Origin: Datura wrightii
Lineage: Eukaryota; Streptophyta; Magnoliopsida; Solanales; Solanaceae
Assembly (NCBI GenBank): GCA_035772735.1
Contig: JASDFA010000007.1
Span: forward strand, 88,497,501 to 88,561,500
DNA: 64,000 nucleotides
Reading direction: 5' to 3'
This document shows positions 56,301 through 64,000 of the stretch, piece after piece; position 1 is the first letter of the stretch; the number at the start of each line of letters is the position of its first letter. A model generated the notes under the pieces. That model worked only from the letters and a program-made list of their open reading frames with translations. It was not told where the DNA came from and did no database searches. Made by a program: the position numbers and the translations under genes.

Positions 56301-59300
56301 TGGAAGTGCAAGCTGATACACAAGTTGTCCCGAAGAGAGAAAACTTTAAGTATCTTAGGTCTTTAATCTAAGAAAATGGGGAGATCAACGATAGCATAAT
56401 GTTGGTGTGGCATAGATGAATTGCATTTGGAGTCTTGTGTGATGAAAAGGTAGCACCAAAACTTAAATGTAAGTTATATAGAATTGTGATTAGACCGACT
56501 TTGTTATATGGGGCGGAGTGTTGGCTAATCAAGAACTCTCATGATCAGAAGATGTAAGTTGAGATGGATGTGTGGGCATACTATGAGCAATAGGATTAAG
56601 AATGAGGATATCCAGGACAAAGCGAGAGTAGCCTCCGAGGAGGACAAGATGAGGGAAGGGATCTTGTAGTTTTTGGCTTTTGGTATCTGTTATCATTTGT
56701 TGTTTACTATTATTTAGGTTATTGCACTATGTTATTGGTGTTACGGTGCCTTACATGTATGCTCTGCACTGTTTTTCTATTAGTTGTCATGTTTTCTTCA
56801 CTGTCGTTTTTCCTTTTCATTACTATTTTGATTTGCTTCAATTGAGTCGTGGGTCTTTCTGAAACAGCTTATCTACCTCCAAGAGGTAGGGGTAAGGTCT
56901 ATGTACATTCAACCTTAGCAGACCCCAGTTTGTGGGATTTCACCGGGTATGTTGTTGTAGTAGTAGTCTCCTACACTAACAAGCGTTGGTTGACTTTTAA
57001 GGTTCTTAAATTGGAGTTTGACAAATCCCTAGGTAAGAATTCATGCGGTCTTACATCATCCCCCTAGGTAAGAAGACCACACCACTAACACACATCTGAC
57101 CCAAACGACAAACTCCCGTATGCCGCTTTCCACATTGATTGCAAGGAGTCTGTTGCTGTGCCCTCAGGCCGACAACTACCTCACTGATAAAGTTAAAAGT
57201 GTGTAAGTTTTTGTATAAGTTTGTATAATATTCTATAATTTTTAATAACTGTGTACATGTATGTATAAACGCCTCATATATACTATTATACACTTTTATA
57301 TAATGTTGCTATATTGTTGTATAATATTGTATAATGAGTGTATAAACACTGTTACAAAAAAAAGAGAGTTGGCTATGCAAATGTAAACTGAAAATATGGC
57401 TACGTGGGTGTAATATGCTGTATTGGGATGTATATTTTTGAAATGTTCCTTAAAAAAAAATGAAGTGTCAGTATTTTTAGTTTATTACATCTCTGTAAAT
57501 TTTCTGCAGCACTTTCTGGTTGCTGGATTATCATTATTACATCCTTTTAACGATAAAAAATGAAGTGTAATTTTCACCGTGCAATATGTCTAGGATTAGA
57601 GTCTCGTTCTTTAATCCAAGCTTATCAACAACTGCTGTTGCTATACATAAGAGTACATAATGTTTTTTAAGGAGCTTGGATGTCAATGAACTTTGTGCTC
57701 GTGGAATTCATGTCCTTTCCTTTTGACAGCAAGAAGCTTTATTGAGGATTGCGGCCTTAGTCATATCACCTCAACAACTCATCAGGTTTAGCATGTGAGA
57801 TTACTCGTTATCTATCTATGTATTCCTCTTCCCTACAATTAATAGATTTTAGTTTTTGTAATTCCCTACAAAGTATATGTTTTAAGGGATTACAATTGCA
57901 TAATGCCAAAGCCCAACTGATAATAACATAGCATACTTTTCTTTGATCCATTTTTCGTAGAACCTTAGCACCCTGTGGTGTTGATTGTCCCCTCTTACAT
58001 GGATTTTCTTGAGAAATCGCGTGTTAGTTATTAATAATTTAATATGGCACCGGGGAGGCGCTGTCAAAATAATTTACAAGATACCAACAAAATATCCCTT
58101 CCTATCCTTAAAGGGATTCTATGAGTTCTATCACTACTTTTTATTGAAATAAACGGTGATATATCACTACTTCAGCATCATTTACAAAATCTGTTTACGC
58201 CAAAAATAAAACAAAAGTAAATGGTCATCTTGATCTTCTGATTCTCCAACATTTCAGTATTTGCAAGTATACCCTGACATACTCCATTTTAGTTCCCACC
58301 ATATTAAGAAAGTGTTGCCATAGCTGGTTCATAAGACGTTAGTGCGAAAATAAATGATTGATACTCAGCCTTAATGTCCTATTTGCTGAAGACAATCACC
58401 AGTTGAGATTTGCGCATGTAGAAAACTTTAGTACTAGTGCTTCAGGCTCAATCATTACGTCTAAAAGCGGCACGTGCTGCAGCTGTATCTGATTAAAAGT
58501 TGGAATGGAGTCTGGTCTAATAATCACTGAGATACCGAAGTTGTTTCTTTCACATGACTCTGCAATCTGTATGACTACTTCATGCAATTGTGCAAGTATG
58601 TCAAATGTGTATTGTCGAAGAAAACATTTGGGCATGCAGAACTTCTCATCATCAGGTGGATTGATATTCTTTTAATTTAGTACTCCCATATTCATGCAAT
58701 AATGTTTGACATGGAGTTTGAGATGTTAATTTGACTTATATATTATATAAGTCCCTGAAAAAAAGGAACAATGATTAGTTTAGATAAGAACATTCATCAA
58801 AGATTAAATTTTGAATAGTTAAATAAATTTGGATTCTTGGCAGTTGTTTTGAACCATATTATTATTTGAATAGTGTCAAACATTTTGGAATGTTCCAAAA
58901 TAGAAAGAGTGTTATATGGATTGGAACCAGGGAGTACAATGTAGCTGCTTTAATTATATTATCTAGCTGTGTATTTAAGAATGCGGATAACGTGGATTTA
59001 TATTAGTATCCTTAATAATCCAACTTTAACTTTTTATAAAATCAGTTATATTTTTTTGTACATACCAAGATATTGTTATAAAAGAAGTTGTGCTGCATGA
59101 TTGCATTTATCCTCTAAATACACTGCCAGATGGCAGCAGGCAGTGATAATTCTGGAATTTCTTTCCTTCCAAATACACTGCCAGATGGCATCAGGCAGTG
59201 AGTTCCATGTTCTTAGATTGCCGTTTTCCGGTCCTTTAATGTGCCAGCATTGCAGTAGCTCGTCTCAGGCCTCACCCAACTGACCCCCAGGATATTTAAG

Positions 59301-61822
59301 AGAAAATACCAAGTTTTTGAGGTGTAGCGGAAATGTAAGAAAAGGTGATTGACGCTCTCCCCGTCCTTTTCACACAATGGACATCTACTGCAGATTGTAA
59401 TCCTTCTATTCTGAAGATTATCATGAGTTAAACATGCCTTTTGTGCCACCAGCCACAAAAAACAATCAACTTTCAAAGGTGCCTTATTTCTCCAGATGAT
59501 TCTCCTAGGCCAGTTAGGAAAGCTGTCAGATGAACTCAAGATTTTATAACAACTTCTGACCTTGAATTTCCCCTTTGCATCTCTATTTCATATTAAAGTG
59601 TCAGCTTTTGACTGAACCAGGTTTAGACTTTGGCTATGTAGCTGAAGCATTGGAGAAGACATGTTATCAAACTCCCAATTAGTTATTGTATCCAAAAAGT
59701 GAATTTCCAGCCATGTTCTGACCAATACTCTGAGATAGTGGCATCGCGGTGTTGGATAATACTTGAAATTGCTCTTCTAATGGAGAGTTCCCGAGCCAAA
59801 TATCTGATCAGAACTTTACCTTTCTGCCATTTCCTACTTTGAGAGTTGAATTTGAATAAAAGAATACCAATGTACTTTGATGTGTCGCCAATATACCAAA
59901 TGAACCAGAAGAAGATGGTAGTTTAGTAGTCCAGGGATTAAGGAGACTGTATTTTGCACTAATAACAGTCCTCCATAATGCTTCTTCCTCTTGACTAACC
60001 CTCCAGAGCCACTTATGCATCAAGATGATGTTATGAAGCTTCAGAGTTTTTTACCCCGAAGCCCCCAGATTTCCTGTCTTGGGTTACTGCCTCCCATTTC
60101 ACCAGATGAAAAGCTTTATGTTCTTTGTTCCTTGTTACCTTGCCACAATAAATCCCTTCGAATTTTATCGAGTCTTTTAGCTACATCGACTTGTAAAGGA
60201 AACAAGGACATAGTTTAGGTGGGTAATGAATCGATCACGCTATTGATCAAAACAAGTCTGCCCCCCAAGGAATGATACTTACTTTTCCAGCTAGACAATT
60301 TTTCTCAGCCTTCTACTATATCATTCCATATTGTTGCAGCTTTTGCTTTGGATACGAGGGGTAGGCCTAGATATTTAGCTGGAAAAACTCCAACTTTAAA
60401 ACCCATGATGTTTGCAGATTCTTGGATGTTGGGGATTTCATTGATCGGATAAAGAACACTCTTTGCGTAGTTTCTGTGGAGGCTAGACACTGCTACAAAG
60501 AGAAAAACAATCAGTTTTGGATGATAAATTTGCTCCCTTTCTGGTTCACAGAAGATCAAAGAATCATCGGCATATAGAAGATGAGTGATTTTCAGTTCCC
60601 CCTGATTTCTGATATATTGATTAAAACCTTTAATTCACCTATGTTGTTCAACTGGGACAAGCGTCCTGCTTAAGCCTTCCATAATCAAAGTGAATAAGAA
60701 GGGAGACAACGGGTTACCCTGTCTTAAGCCCTTTTGTGTGGCAAAGAATCCTTTAGTAAAGCCATTTATGATGATGGATAATTTCACCGTAGATATGCAT
60801 TAGAATATCCATTTTATCCATTTTCCCTTAACCTTATTACTATTAAAAAAAGGGTCAGTTTGTCCATTAATGTCAGAATATCTTAATGCCTTATAATTGG
60901 GCTAAATTTCCTGCATAATGCAATCCCATGAGGTAGTCAAACAGCTGTTCCACAGCTCAAAATGCTAGAGAAGTGGTCTAATTCTCTTAATGCCTGCATG
61001 GATCTTTCAAGATCCTGAGAAGCATGTCTTGCTTCATTATCTCTTCAACATTGACTAGATTGTGATCAAAAGGTTCCTCCTTTAAGCTTCAGTTTTCATT
61101 GTATGACACTACCTATTTTGTTTTGATGTATACAGCATAATTTCGTCTTTCCCCAATTGTAGGGAAATTCTGGAGGACCTCTAGTAAATGTTGATGGAGA
61201 AGTAATCGGAGTTAGTATCATGAAAGTATTGGCAGCTGATGGTTTGGGTTTTGCTGTACCAATTGATTCTGTTACCAAGATTATAGACCACTTCAAGAAA
61301 AGGGGGTACGATATTAAAATACTATAGCTGTATGTGAAAGATCCAAATCCAAACGCAGAGCGTCAGAGGTTCTGTCATTGTGATGAATGGATATTTGGAG
61401 ATTTCTTGAGCATTTCTACCATAAAAGTTTTACCGACGTCTCTTTCCTCACTCATGCATTCTTTTTATTCTCTTTTTTTTTTTTTGGGATATCTTTATTA
61501 GCTTTCAAGGACATTCTTCTTGTCTCATATAGCATATACTAATTGGATTAGGACCAATAAGTTTCCTTGTAATCATTCTTCTTGCATGGGCATTTAAGAA
61601 ATTATCGTTCCTTTTCTAATATCAGTAGTCTTTGAGACTTTCTTTTTGGAATTTTGAGGCTTTTCTCTAAAGTATTAGTAATGTATTTTGATCTTACACA
61701 GGAGAGTTATTCGACCTTGGTTGGGTTTGAAAATGCTTGATCTAAATGATATGGTTGTTGCACAGCTTCAGGAAAGAGATCCATCTTTTCCAAAAATCAA
61801 CAAGGGAGTTCTTGTATCAATG
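32297..61822 (+). CDS. DEG14: Deg/HtrA-type serine protease gene, like plant DEG14 (eight exons seen, partial at both ends)
   Basis: Eight exons (32297-32396, 32492-32611, 32702-32884, 38371-38495, 47153-47364, 47599-47680, 61163-61305, 61702-61822) join in phase through GT-AG introns into 362 codons without a stop. A hydrophobic N-terminal segment (FVAVLALAAAGSALGF) suggests membrane anchoring or targeting. A Cys-rich patch (KCCNCFGRDT) precedes the protease domain. The trypsin-like triad is complete: His in LTCAHVV (codon 38451), Asp in HSDIAIVKI (47219), Ser in GNSGGPLVN (61169). The order and wording match plant 'protease Do-like 14', an HtrA-type endopeptidase with a C-terminal PDZ domain. 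Here the PDZ domain and stop must lie right of the window, and the start codon is not placed. Introns 3, 4 and 6 (5.5, 8.7 and 13.5 kb) are filled with transposons. I infer a functional gene, since every exon is open and splice sites are intact. Confidence 0.85.
32492..32611 (+). CDS. DEG14: DEG14-like exon b
   Basis: Acceptor cattacag, donor gtatgt. Encodes ASILLSVPEPLKDSL and a tryptophan-containing stretch; phase fits both neighbours. The introns on either side are short (95 and 90 bp). Confidence 0.7.
32702..32884 (+). CDS. DEG14: DEG14-like exon c
   Basis: Acceptor attgtag, donor gtatgc. Encodes GLAPPGNVKKEGSEED, the Cys-rich KCCNCFGRDT patch, and ATVGPAVVNISV, the conserved start of HtrA protease domains. 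Confidence 0.85.
32955..35502 (-). mobile_element. RTE-type LINE remnant in intron 3 (3' part)
   Basis: The minus strand carries decayed RTE reverse transcriptase: RRLVEQYRKRKRDLHVVLINLEK (34379-34300), FIDDIVLIDE and AGVNARLEV (about 34060-33990), LYEAECCPLKNSHV (about 33650), then the C-terminal region over 33280-33640. Its 3' end, at the left, shows the degenerate tail 'gggtagattgtgcacagatc' near 32970. Many stops and shifts. The same protein is better kept at 43387-44668. Confidence 0.75.
35503..37932 (-). repeat. LTR-like block inserted in the RTE LINE
   Basis: Begins TGTCATGACCC and ends in GTTGTTACA on the plus strand, so TG...CA ends and about 2.43 kb. RTE sequence lies on both sides, so this is an insertion without internal coding, probably a solo LTR. 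A second candidate end is at 37742. No clear 5-bp target duplication (TTTGT against TAAGT). It is homologous in inverted orientation to 9328-10347. It contains several palindromic 'acgactcgt' motifs (37197, 37330, 37810-37850). Confidence 0.55.
37933..38200 (-). mobile_element. RTE-type LINE remnant, 5'-ward piece
   Basis: Continues the RTE sequence right of the LTR-like block ('ccaacgtactctggaaggttacc', 'atgcacatcatcctaa'), fading before exon d at 38371. It shows that the LTR inserted into an older LINE. Confidence 0.5.
38371..38495 (+). CDS. DEG14: DEG14-like exon d (catalytic His)
   Basis: Acceptor gtgtag, donor gtcagt. Encodes FHGLSAGRSIGSGTII and LTCAHVVDF with the catalytic His. The open frame left of 38371 (MQNWTDRLFEY...) is intron: the acceptor at 38370 restores the phase from exon c. 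Confidence 0.9.
38597..38757 (+). repeat. 5' LTR of the copia element (161 bp)
   Basis: TGTGTGGAATCAC at the left, ending in TTACA directly before a Met-tRNA-type primer site. It matches the 3' LTR start (TGTCATAGAATCAC, 42837) and, in its last 70 bp, 46578-46647. Confidence 0.7.
38758..38815 (+). repeat. Tandem duplication of the copia primer site
   Basis: TGGTATCAAAGAC at 38758 and TGGTATCAGAGAC at 38787 head two copies of a 29-bp unit. The second fits the initiator-Met tRNA complement better. Such a duplication could arise during reverse transcription. Confidence 0.6.
39717..42778 (+). pseudogene. Copia pol remnants (protease to RNase H)
   Basis: Protease: NTGATNYMTSN and LPKLAFNLIFVCKLS at 39717-39968. 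Integrase: CGSCPVVSKIEHSYFITFVDDFSRMTWIYF at 40230-40350 keeps catalytic-core words. A proline- and serine-rich linker follows at 40900-41100. RT words survive near 41600-42100 (MGFKWVFIVKVN, LLVYVDDIVI). RNase H is the best-kept part (42365-42778). Stops and shifts throughout. A 68-bp tandem duplication lies at 41102-41237. Confidence 0.7.
41102..41237 (+). repeat. 68-bp tandem duplication inside copia remnant
   Basis: Two adjacent copies (41102-41169, 41170-41237), each starting tagtttt(g/a)caaaaagtgg, with about two differences. Confidence 0.85.
42837..42937 (+). repeat. 3' LTR of the copia element, first part
   Basis: TGTCATAGAATCAC after the polypurine tract (gagggggag). It matches 38597-38690 and then breaks off at the nested insertion. 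Confidence 0.65.
42938..43386. other. Unassigned sequence in the nested insertion
   Basis: No gene recognised. 'tctggtgagcctcgcagttattcgcg' and following text resemble Ty3/gypsy LTR sequence, but I cannot assign a family. Confidence 0.3.
43387..45020 (+). mobile_element. RTE-type LINE, 5' truncated (RT and C-terminal region)
   Basis: Two ORFs form one RT. 43387-43839 holds ISENQFGFMPGCSTIEA and FIDLEKAYDKVLRKVLW. It ends at a TAG where related copies read GLHQGS (CAG to TAG). 43820-44668 continues in another frame with FALVMDTLTRGI and FADYILLIDE, where the catalytic FADD has become FADY. Then come LYEAECWPIKNSHVQK, MRMLRWICGHSRSDRI and the basic C-terminus. The 3' UTR ends near 45020 with 'ggtgggattacactgggctgctgttg', the usual RTE tail. 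Dead, but the best-preserved of three RTE copies. Confidence 0.85.
45021..45712. other. AT-rich intron sequence
   Basis: I see no gene or recognisable element. Confidence 0.4.
45713..45890 (+). mobile_element. tRNA-derived SINE, TS-like
   Basis: Box A-like TGGTGCAGTATAAGAG (45729-45744) and box B-like GGTCTCGATTTCGAGT (45759-45774) have the spacing of a tRNA-type polymerase III promoter. The body 'cccagatgggccctat' and 'cattagtcaggctctaatgc' resembles SINEs of Solanaceae. The tail is AT-rich and the exact end is not fixed. It is not a functional tRNA gene: there is no cloverleaf. Confidence 0.6.
45891..46577. other. AT-rich intron sequence
   Basis: I see no gene. '...gtggggtccacatgagatgtcccat' near 46384 is only weakly structured. 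Confidence 0.4.
46578..46647 (+). repeat. 3' LTR of the copia element, second part
   Basis: 'acatgtatttatagcattgc', then 'actctttgagtaatata' and 'cttgtctcaatta', match the end of the 5' LTR (about 38690-38755). Confidence 0.5.
46648..47152 (+). other. Remainder of intron 4
   Basis: Pyrimidine-rich DNA leading to the exon e acceptor. No other feature seen. Confidence 0.5.
47153..47364 (+). CDS. DEG14: DEG14-like exon e (catalytic Asp)
   Basis: Acceptor tttttgtag, donor gtaaca. Encodes VDVTLQDGRVFEG, HSDIAIVKI with the catalytic Asp, and LRPGDWVVAMGCPLSLQ. Confidence 0.92.
47599..47680 (+). CDS. DEG14: DEG14-like exon f
   Basis: Acceptor ccacgtag, donor gtaagt. Encodes SCVDRKSSDLGLGG and REYLQTDCAINA, the segment directly before the catalytic Ser. 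It is separated from the next exon by a 13.5-kb intron. Confidence 0.92.
47899..48640 (-). repeat. LTR-like sequence, left half, in intron 6
   Basis: Begins TGTCACGCCCC, as Ty3/gypsy LTR inner ends do in this window. It stops at the poly(T) of the L1 LINE. The sequence right of that LINE (54700-55828) has the same general character, so one LTR was probably split by the LINE. Confidence 0.45.
53268..53401. repeat. 67-bp tandem duplication in L1 ORF1 region
   Basis: Two adjacent copies at 53268-53334 and 53335-53401 (tcggcagagtgaagac...), with only a few differences. Confidence 0.85.
54558..54697. repeat. 70-bp tandem duplication at the L1 5' end
   Basis: Two apparently identical adjacent copies at 54558-54627 and 54628-54697 (actccaaccaattgaac...). 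Confidence 0.88.
54701..55828 (-). repeat. LTR-like sequence, right half, in intron 6
   Basis: No gene. 'ggcacctttggccccttccc' and 'aacccataataatctttatg' resemble the LTR-like DNA at the right edge of the window (63900-64000). It ends ATGTCGACA (55828), a possible LTR end paired with TGTCACG at 47899. No target duplication is visible. Confidence 0.45.
55840..56975 (+). mobile_element. RTE-type LINE fragment in intron 6
   Basis: Reads as RRLVEKYRKRRGTYIWYSLT-like words, then FIDLEKAYDK, and jumps directly to VTYIRSVKDMYDGAKTRV, so about 20 codons are deleted. RT and C-terminal words follow with many stops. It ends near 56960 with 'cagtttgtgggatttcaccgggt' and a short tail 'tgttgttgtagtagtag'. 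Confidence 0.7.
57070..57180 (-). pseudogene. Fragment of a Ty3/gypsy gag zinc-knuckle region
   Basis: The minus strand reads QQQTPCNQCGKRHTGVCRLG, the Cys/His-rich segment that precedes the main zinc knuckle in chromovirus-type gags. Nothing else of the element is attached. Confidence 0.5.
57181..58682. other. Intron 6 sequence with two unidentified coding-like stretches
   Basis: 57185-57350 is a low-complexity 'gtataa.gt' stretch. The minus strand has two open stretches with protein-like composition: 58067-57882 (TRFLKKIHVRGDNQHHRVLRF part) and 58635-58396 (LAQLHEVVIQIAESCERNNF part). I do not recognise either. They could be a captured gene fragment or chance. Confidence 0.25.
58683..58934. 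repeat. Stowaway-type MITE (252 bp)
   Basis: CTCCC at the left and GGAACCAGGGAG at the right form imperfect inverted ends. TA lies on both sides (58681-58682, 58935-58936) as target duplication. The body contains 'gtgtcaaacattttggaatg', seen in Solanaceae Stowaway elements. Confidence 0.6.
59104..60950 (-). mobile_element. L1-type LINE, 5' truncated, in intron 6
   Basis: The minus strand reads RT words KGLRQGNPLSPF (about 60735), THLLYADDSLIF with the catalytic YADD (about 60555), AKYLGLPLVSK, HKWLWRVSQEEEALW (60023), and the zinc-binding end PRRIIWRNKAPLKVDCFLWL with CSRCPLCEKDGESVNHLFLH (59539-59213). Several stops and shifts. A 30-bp segment ('aatacactgccagatggca') occurs twice near 59116 and 59172. 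It is a different, better-kept copy than the L1 at 48641-54700. Confidence 0.8.
60951..61162 (+). other. End of intron 6
   Basis: Non-repetitive-looking sequence with a pyrimidine tract before the exon g acceptor. Confidence 0.5.
61163..61305 (+). CDS. DEG14: DEG14-like exon g (catalytic Ser)
   Basis: Acceptor attgtag, donor gtacga. Encodes GNSGGPLVNVDGEVIGV with the nucleophile Ser, then KVLAADGLGFAVPID and KIIDHFKKRG. Confidence 0.92.
61702..61822 (+). CDS. DEG14: DEG14-like exon h (linker to PDZ)
   Basis: Acceptor ttacacag, donor gtatga. Encodes RVIRPWLGLKMLDLND and KINKGVLVSM, the start of the PDZ region in HtrA proteins. The rest is not in this window. Confidence 0.88.
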
Positions 61823-63000
61823 GTATGACATCTTGTGTTTTTCCACTTCTCTTCTTATTTATATGATAATCAATGTACATATAAATAATAGAATCACAAA
61901 AAAATTTAGCAAGGTTTTGAAGTAAAAGGATCACTATCTTTTAATTTTTTCTCTCCTGAGTGTCAATCTGGTTTGAAATGGAAATACATATGCTGGCACA
62001 TGCTATTGTGAGAACAACTTGTAGTTAGTGTAGTTGGTTCTGCGCAGCTGAAAACATGACATCTTTGTTGCTTCACCAAATTTGTAGAATGGTCTTTTCT
62101 AGTGTAGGAGTGAAAATTCCTTATAAAGAAAAGTTTGACTCCTTAAATATGATCCGCGAATTAGAAGTCCAGGTAAAGAATTTTGTTGATCGGGGGAAGG
62201 TCTTAGGCACCCCGACTCATATGATTCTATCAGGGTCGCTTAATTGACTTGTTTTCAGCTTAAATTAGTTTTGGATAAAGTTTTTATTTTCTTGCCTATG
62301 ATTTGCCTATTATTGTTATTTGTTTTAGCCAAGTTGTGTAAACGCACCCTCAGTCTAAACAATGTTACATTGCGCTCATCTTTCAATTTTGCATCAACTC
62401 TTGAATTGTTTCGCAGGTTGATCCCTTGCATTTTTTTTTACTTCTCTTTCTTTCACTCATGCAGCGAGTTTTGAACTTATTGCAATCCATCTCGCTCCCT
62501 CAACACGTGTCTCTTATCAAGATGCTTAGACACACTCTTGAATCCCTTATTTGTCTAACACTTGTATGATTATAATTCCTTTATTTTGTTAAGATGTTTG
62601 GATCAAAATGCGTGGACACTCTTAATACTTTCTTATTTTTACGTGTTCTAACCAAAATGCCTAAACGCACTCTTAGTCAGTATAAATATTAATCACGCCA
62701 ATATTTGCCTAACGCTCGACAGGTCCTAATGTTTGCCTATGATTAATGAGCCTATACATGCTCCTAAGTCCAAATGACTGAAATAGAAATAAAAGCAATG
62801 GGCCTAAGTATTTTGTCTTGTGCACCATAAGGTCAGATCTTAGAAGAAATTGTGAATGAAGACAAATTACTATTCCAGATTTTAGCTTGCTAATTTAGAT
62901 AGACTATATCGAAATTACACTATTTCTTTCTCATGAACGAACTCAACTAGCTTAAACAAGATTTGTGTAGCTTCTAATTCATATTTGAGCTTAAAAAACA
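61823..63000 (+). other. Start of the intron after exon h
   Basis: No exon of the protease is recognised here. The ORF at 62056-62247 has no Deg or PDZ-like content. The phrase 'cgcac(c/t)ct(c/t)agtc' repeats loosely at 62345 and 62670. Confidence 0.4.
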
Positions 63001-64000
63001 GAATCACTAAAATATAAATGTGAAACCAAACCAAAGCAAACCAAGCGGGCATGAACATAAGGACTTTTCATAATCATAAAACATACACGAGAATGAAAAA
63101 ATAGAATATAATTTCCATTAAGCCCTTCATTTCATAAACGTGGAACATTGAGTTCAAAAATACATTTTTGAGTAAAAGCATGATGAAGGTGAGCCAAAAC
63201 ATATACATACATGGCATGAATAACATAGGTCTGTAAGCCTCTAAGATATGACATGAACAGTGAAAGTGTTGAGACAAGGCCCTAGTGTGCCCAAAATAAC
63301 TATATACAATACATAAGAAATGACATAGCCTCGAATGGTAAGTGGGGGCTCACCACTAGCATCTGAAAAGAGTGAACACCTAACGAGTAAGCTTGTCACG
63401 TAAACGTCTGAACCCGCATCGCGAAATGTAGTCCCCCGGCAAAAGTGACGTGAGTACAATGGAATGATACTCGTATAATAAGTCATAAGCAACATAATAA
63501 AGGAACAGAAAGGCATGAGAAATGTAACATGAGATAGGAGCGATATTCTTCAAATTCAACAATTAAAGTAATCGTTAAACTTAGGAGAAATCATAACCAT
63601 TCCATAGGGTAGTCACCTAAATGCGAACCATCATAACACACCATGTGTACGACATAGCGCCCGATCTTTGACCCGAATGGTATAGGCCGTAGCACCACAA
63701 TGCCGTGTGGATTGGCGTAACATGTACTATCATAGTAGATCCCATTTAGGGAATATCTTATCGATGGTGCGGTGGGACTTCAACCCAACGTCTTATCCAG
63801 TTGTGATGGGACTTCAACCGTCTCGTCTTACCCTACACCGACGTGTAGTTTCGGGCAATTATCACGTGGACAATACCCTCTCGGTCATCTAAATGGTGCT
63901 CCCAGAACCATTTCATACCATATGGCCTATTGGCCCCCTTTTCCATAATCATTAATCATGTGGCTCTTGGCCCATAATACTTTTTATCATCATTTCGTGA
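63001..64000 (-). repeat. Ty3/gypsy LTR-like sequence at the right edge
   Basis: No gene. The text ('gggctcaccactagcatc', 'cgacatagcgcccgatc', 'tggcctattggccccctt') has the look of Ty3/gypsy LTRs of Solanaceae and resembles 54701-55000. It continues beyond the window. Confidence 0.4.

Noticed and set aside
62056..62247. A further exon of the Deg protease
   Set aside because: Content does not resemble a PDZ domain and no suitable splice phase was found.

Overview
The window is plant nuclear DNA dominated by transposable elements, with one host gene. The organism looks like a eudicot, most likely Solanaceae. That is an inference from the element families: Athila-like and chromovirus-like Ty3/gypsy, RTE and L1 LINEs, a tRNA-derived SINE, Stowaway-type MITE ends, and a solendovirus-like endogenous pararetrovirus. 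I have not checked it against any database.

Left part (1-22756): nested Ty3/gypsy elements. A minus-strand chromovirus-like element (gag 1-1223, primer site, LTR to about 4253) abuts the 3' half of a plus-strand Athila-like element. The LTR of that element (6279-9327) is split by a 1466-bp solo LTR with a perfect 5-bp target duplication. A second, minus-strand Athila-like element follows (3' LTR 10348-11849, second ORF 13674-14890, gag-pol 21245-16125). Its gag-pol is one frame interrupted by six nonsense codons. It is truncated next to a MITE end and followed by AT-rich, possibly Helitron-derived DNA.

Centre (22757-31501): an endogenous caulimovirid of 1.05 genome units. The unit is 8045 bp and the terminal repeats are 428 bp. 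All four large reading frames are uninterrupted. ORF1, ORF2 and ORF3 share one reading frame and are separated only by stop codons. Two very small basic ORFs overlap the start and the end of ORF4. The integrated copy is bracketed by a 133-bp duplication of flanking DNA.

Right part (32297-61822 and on): a Deg/HtrA-type serine protease gene resembling plant DEG14 (Do-like 14). I could place eight exons by splice sites and reading phase. The catalytic His, Asp and Ser are all present. The gene is about 30 kb because introns 3, 4 and 6 hold nested elements: RTE LINEs, Ty3 LTRs, a decayed Copia element, a SINE, two L1 LINEs and a MITE. The first exon and the PDZ-encoding 3' end are not placed. The single viral TATA box points at this gene from about 1.6 kb upstream of its first identified exon.
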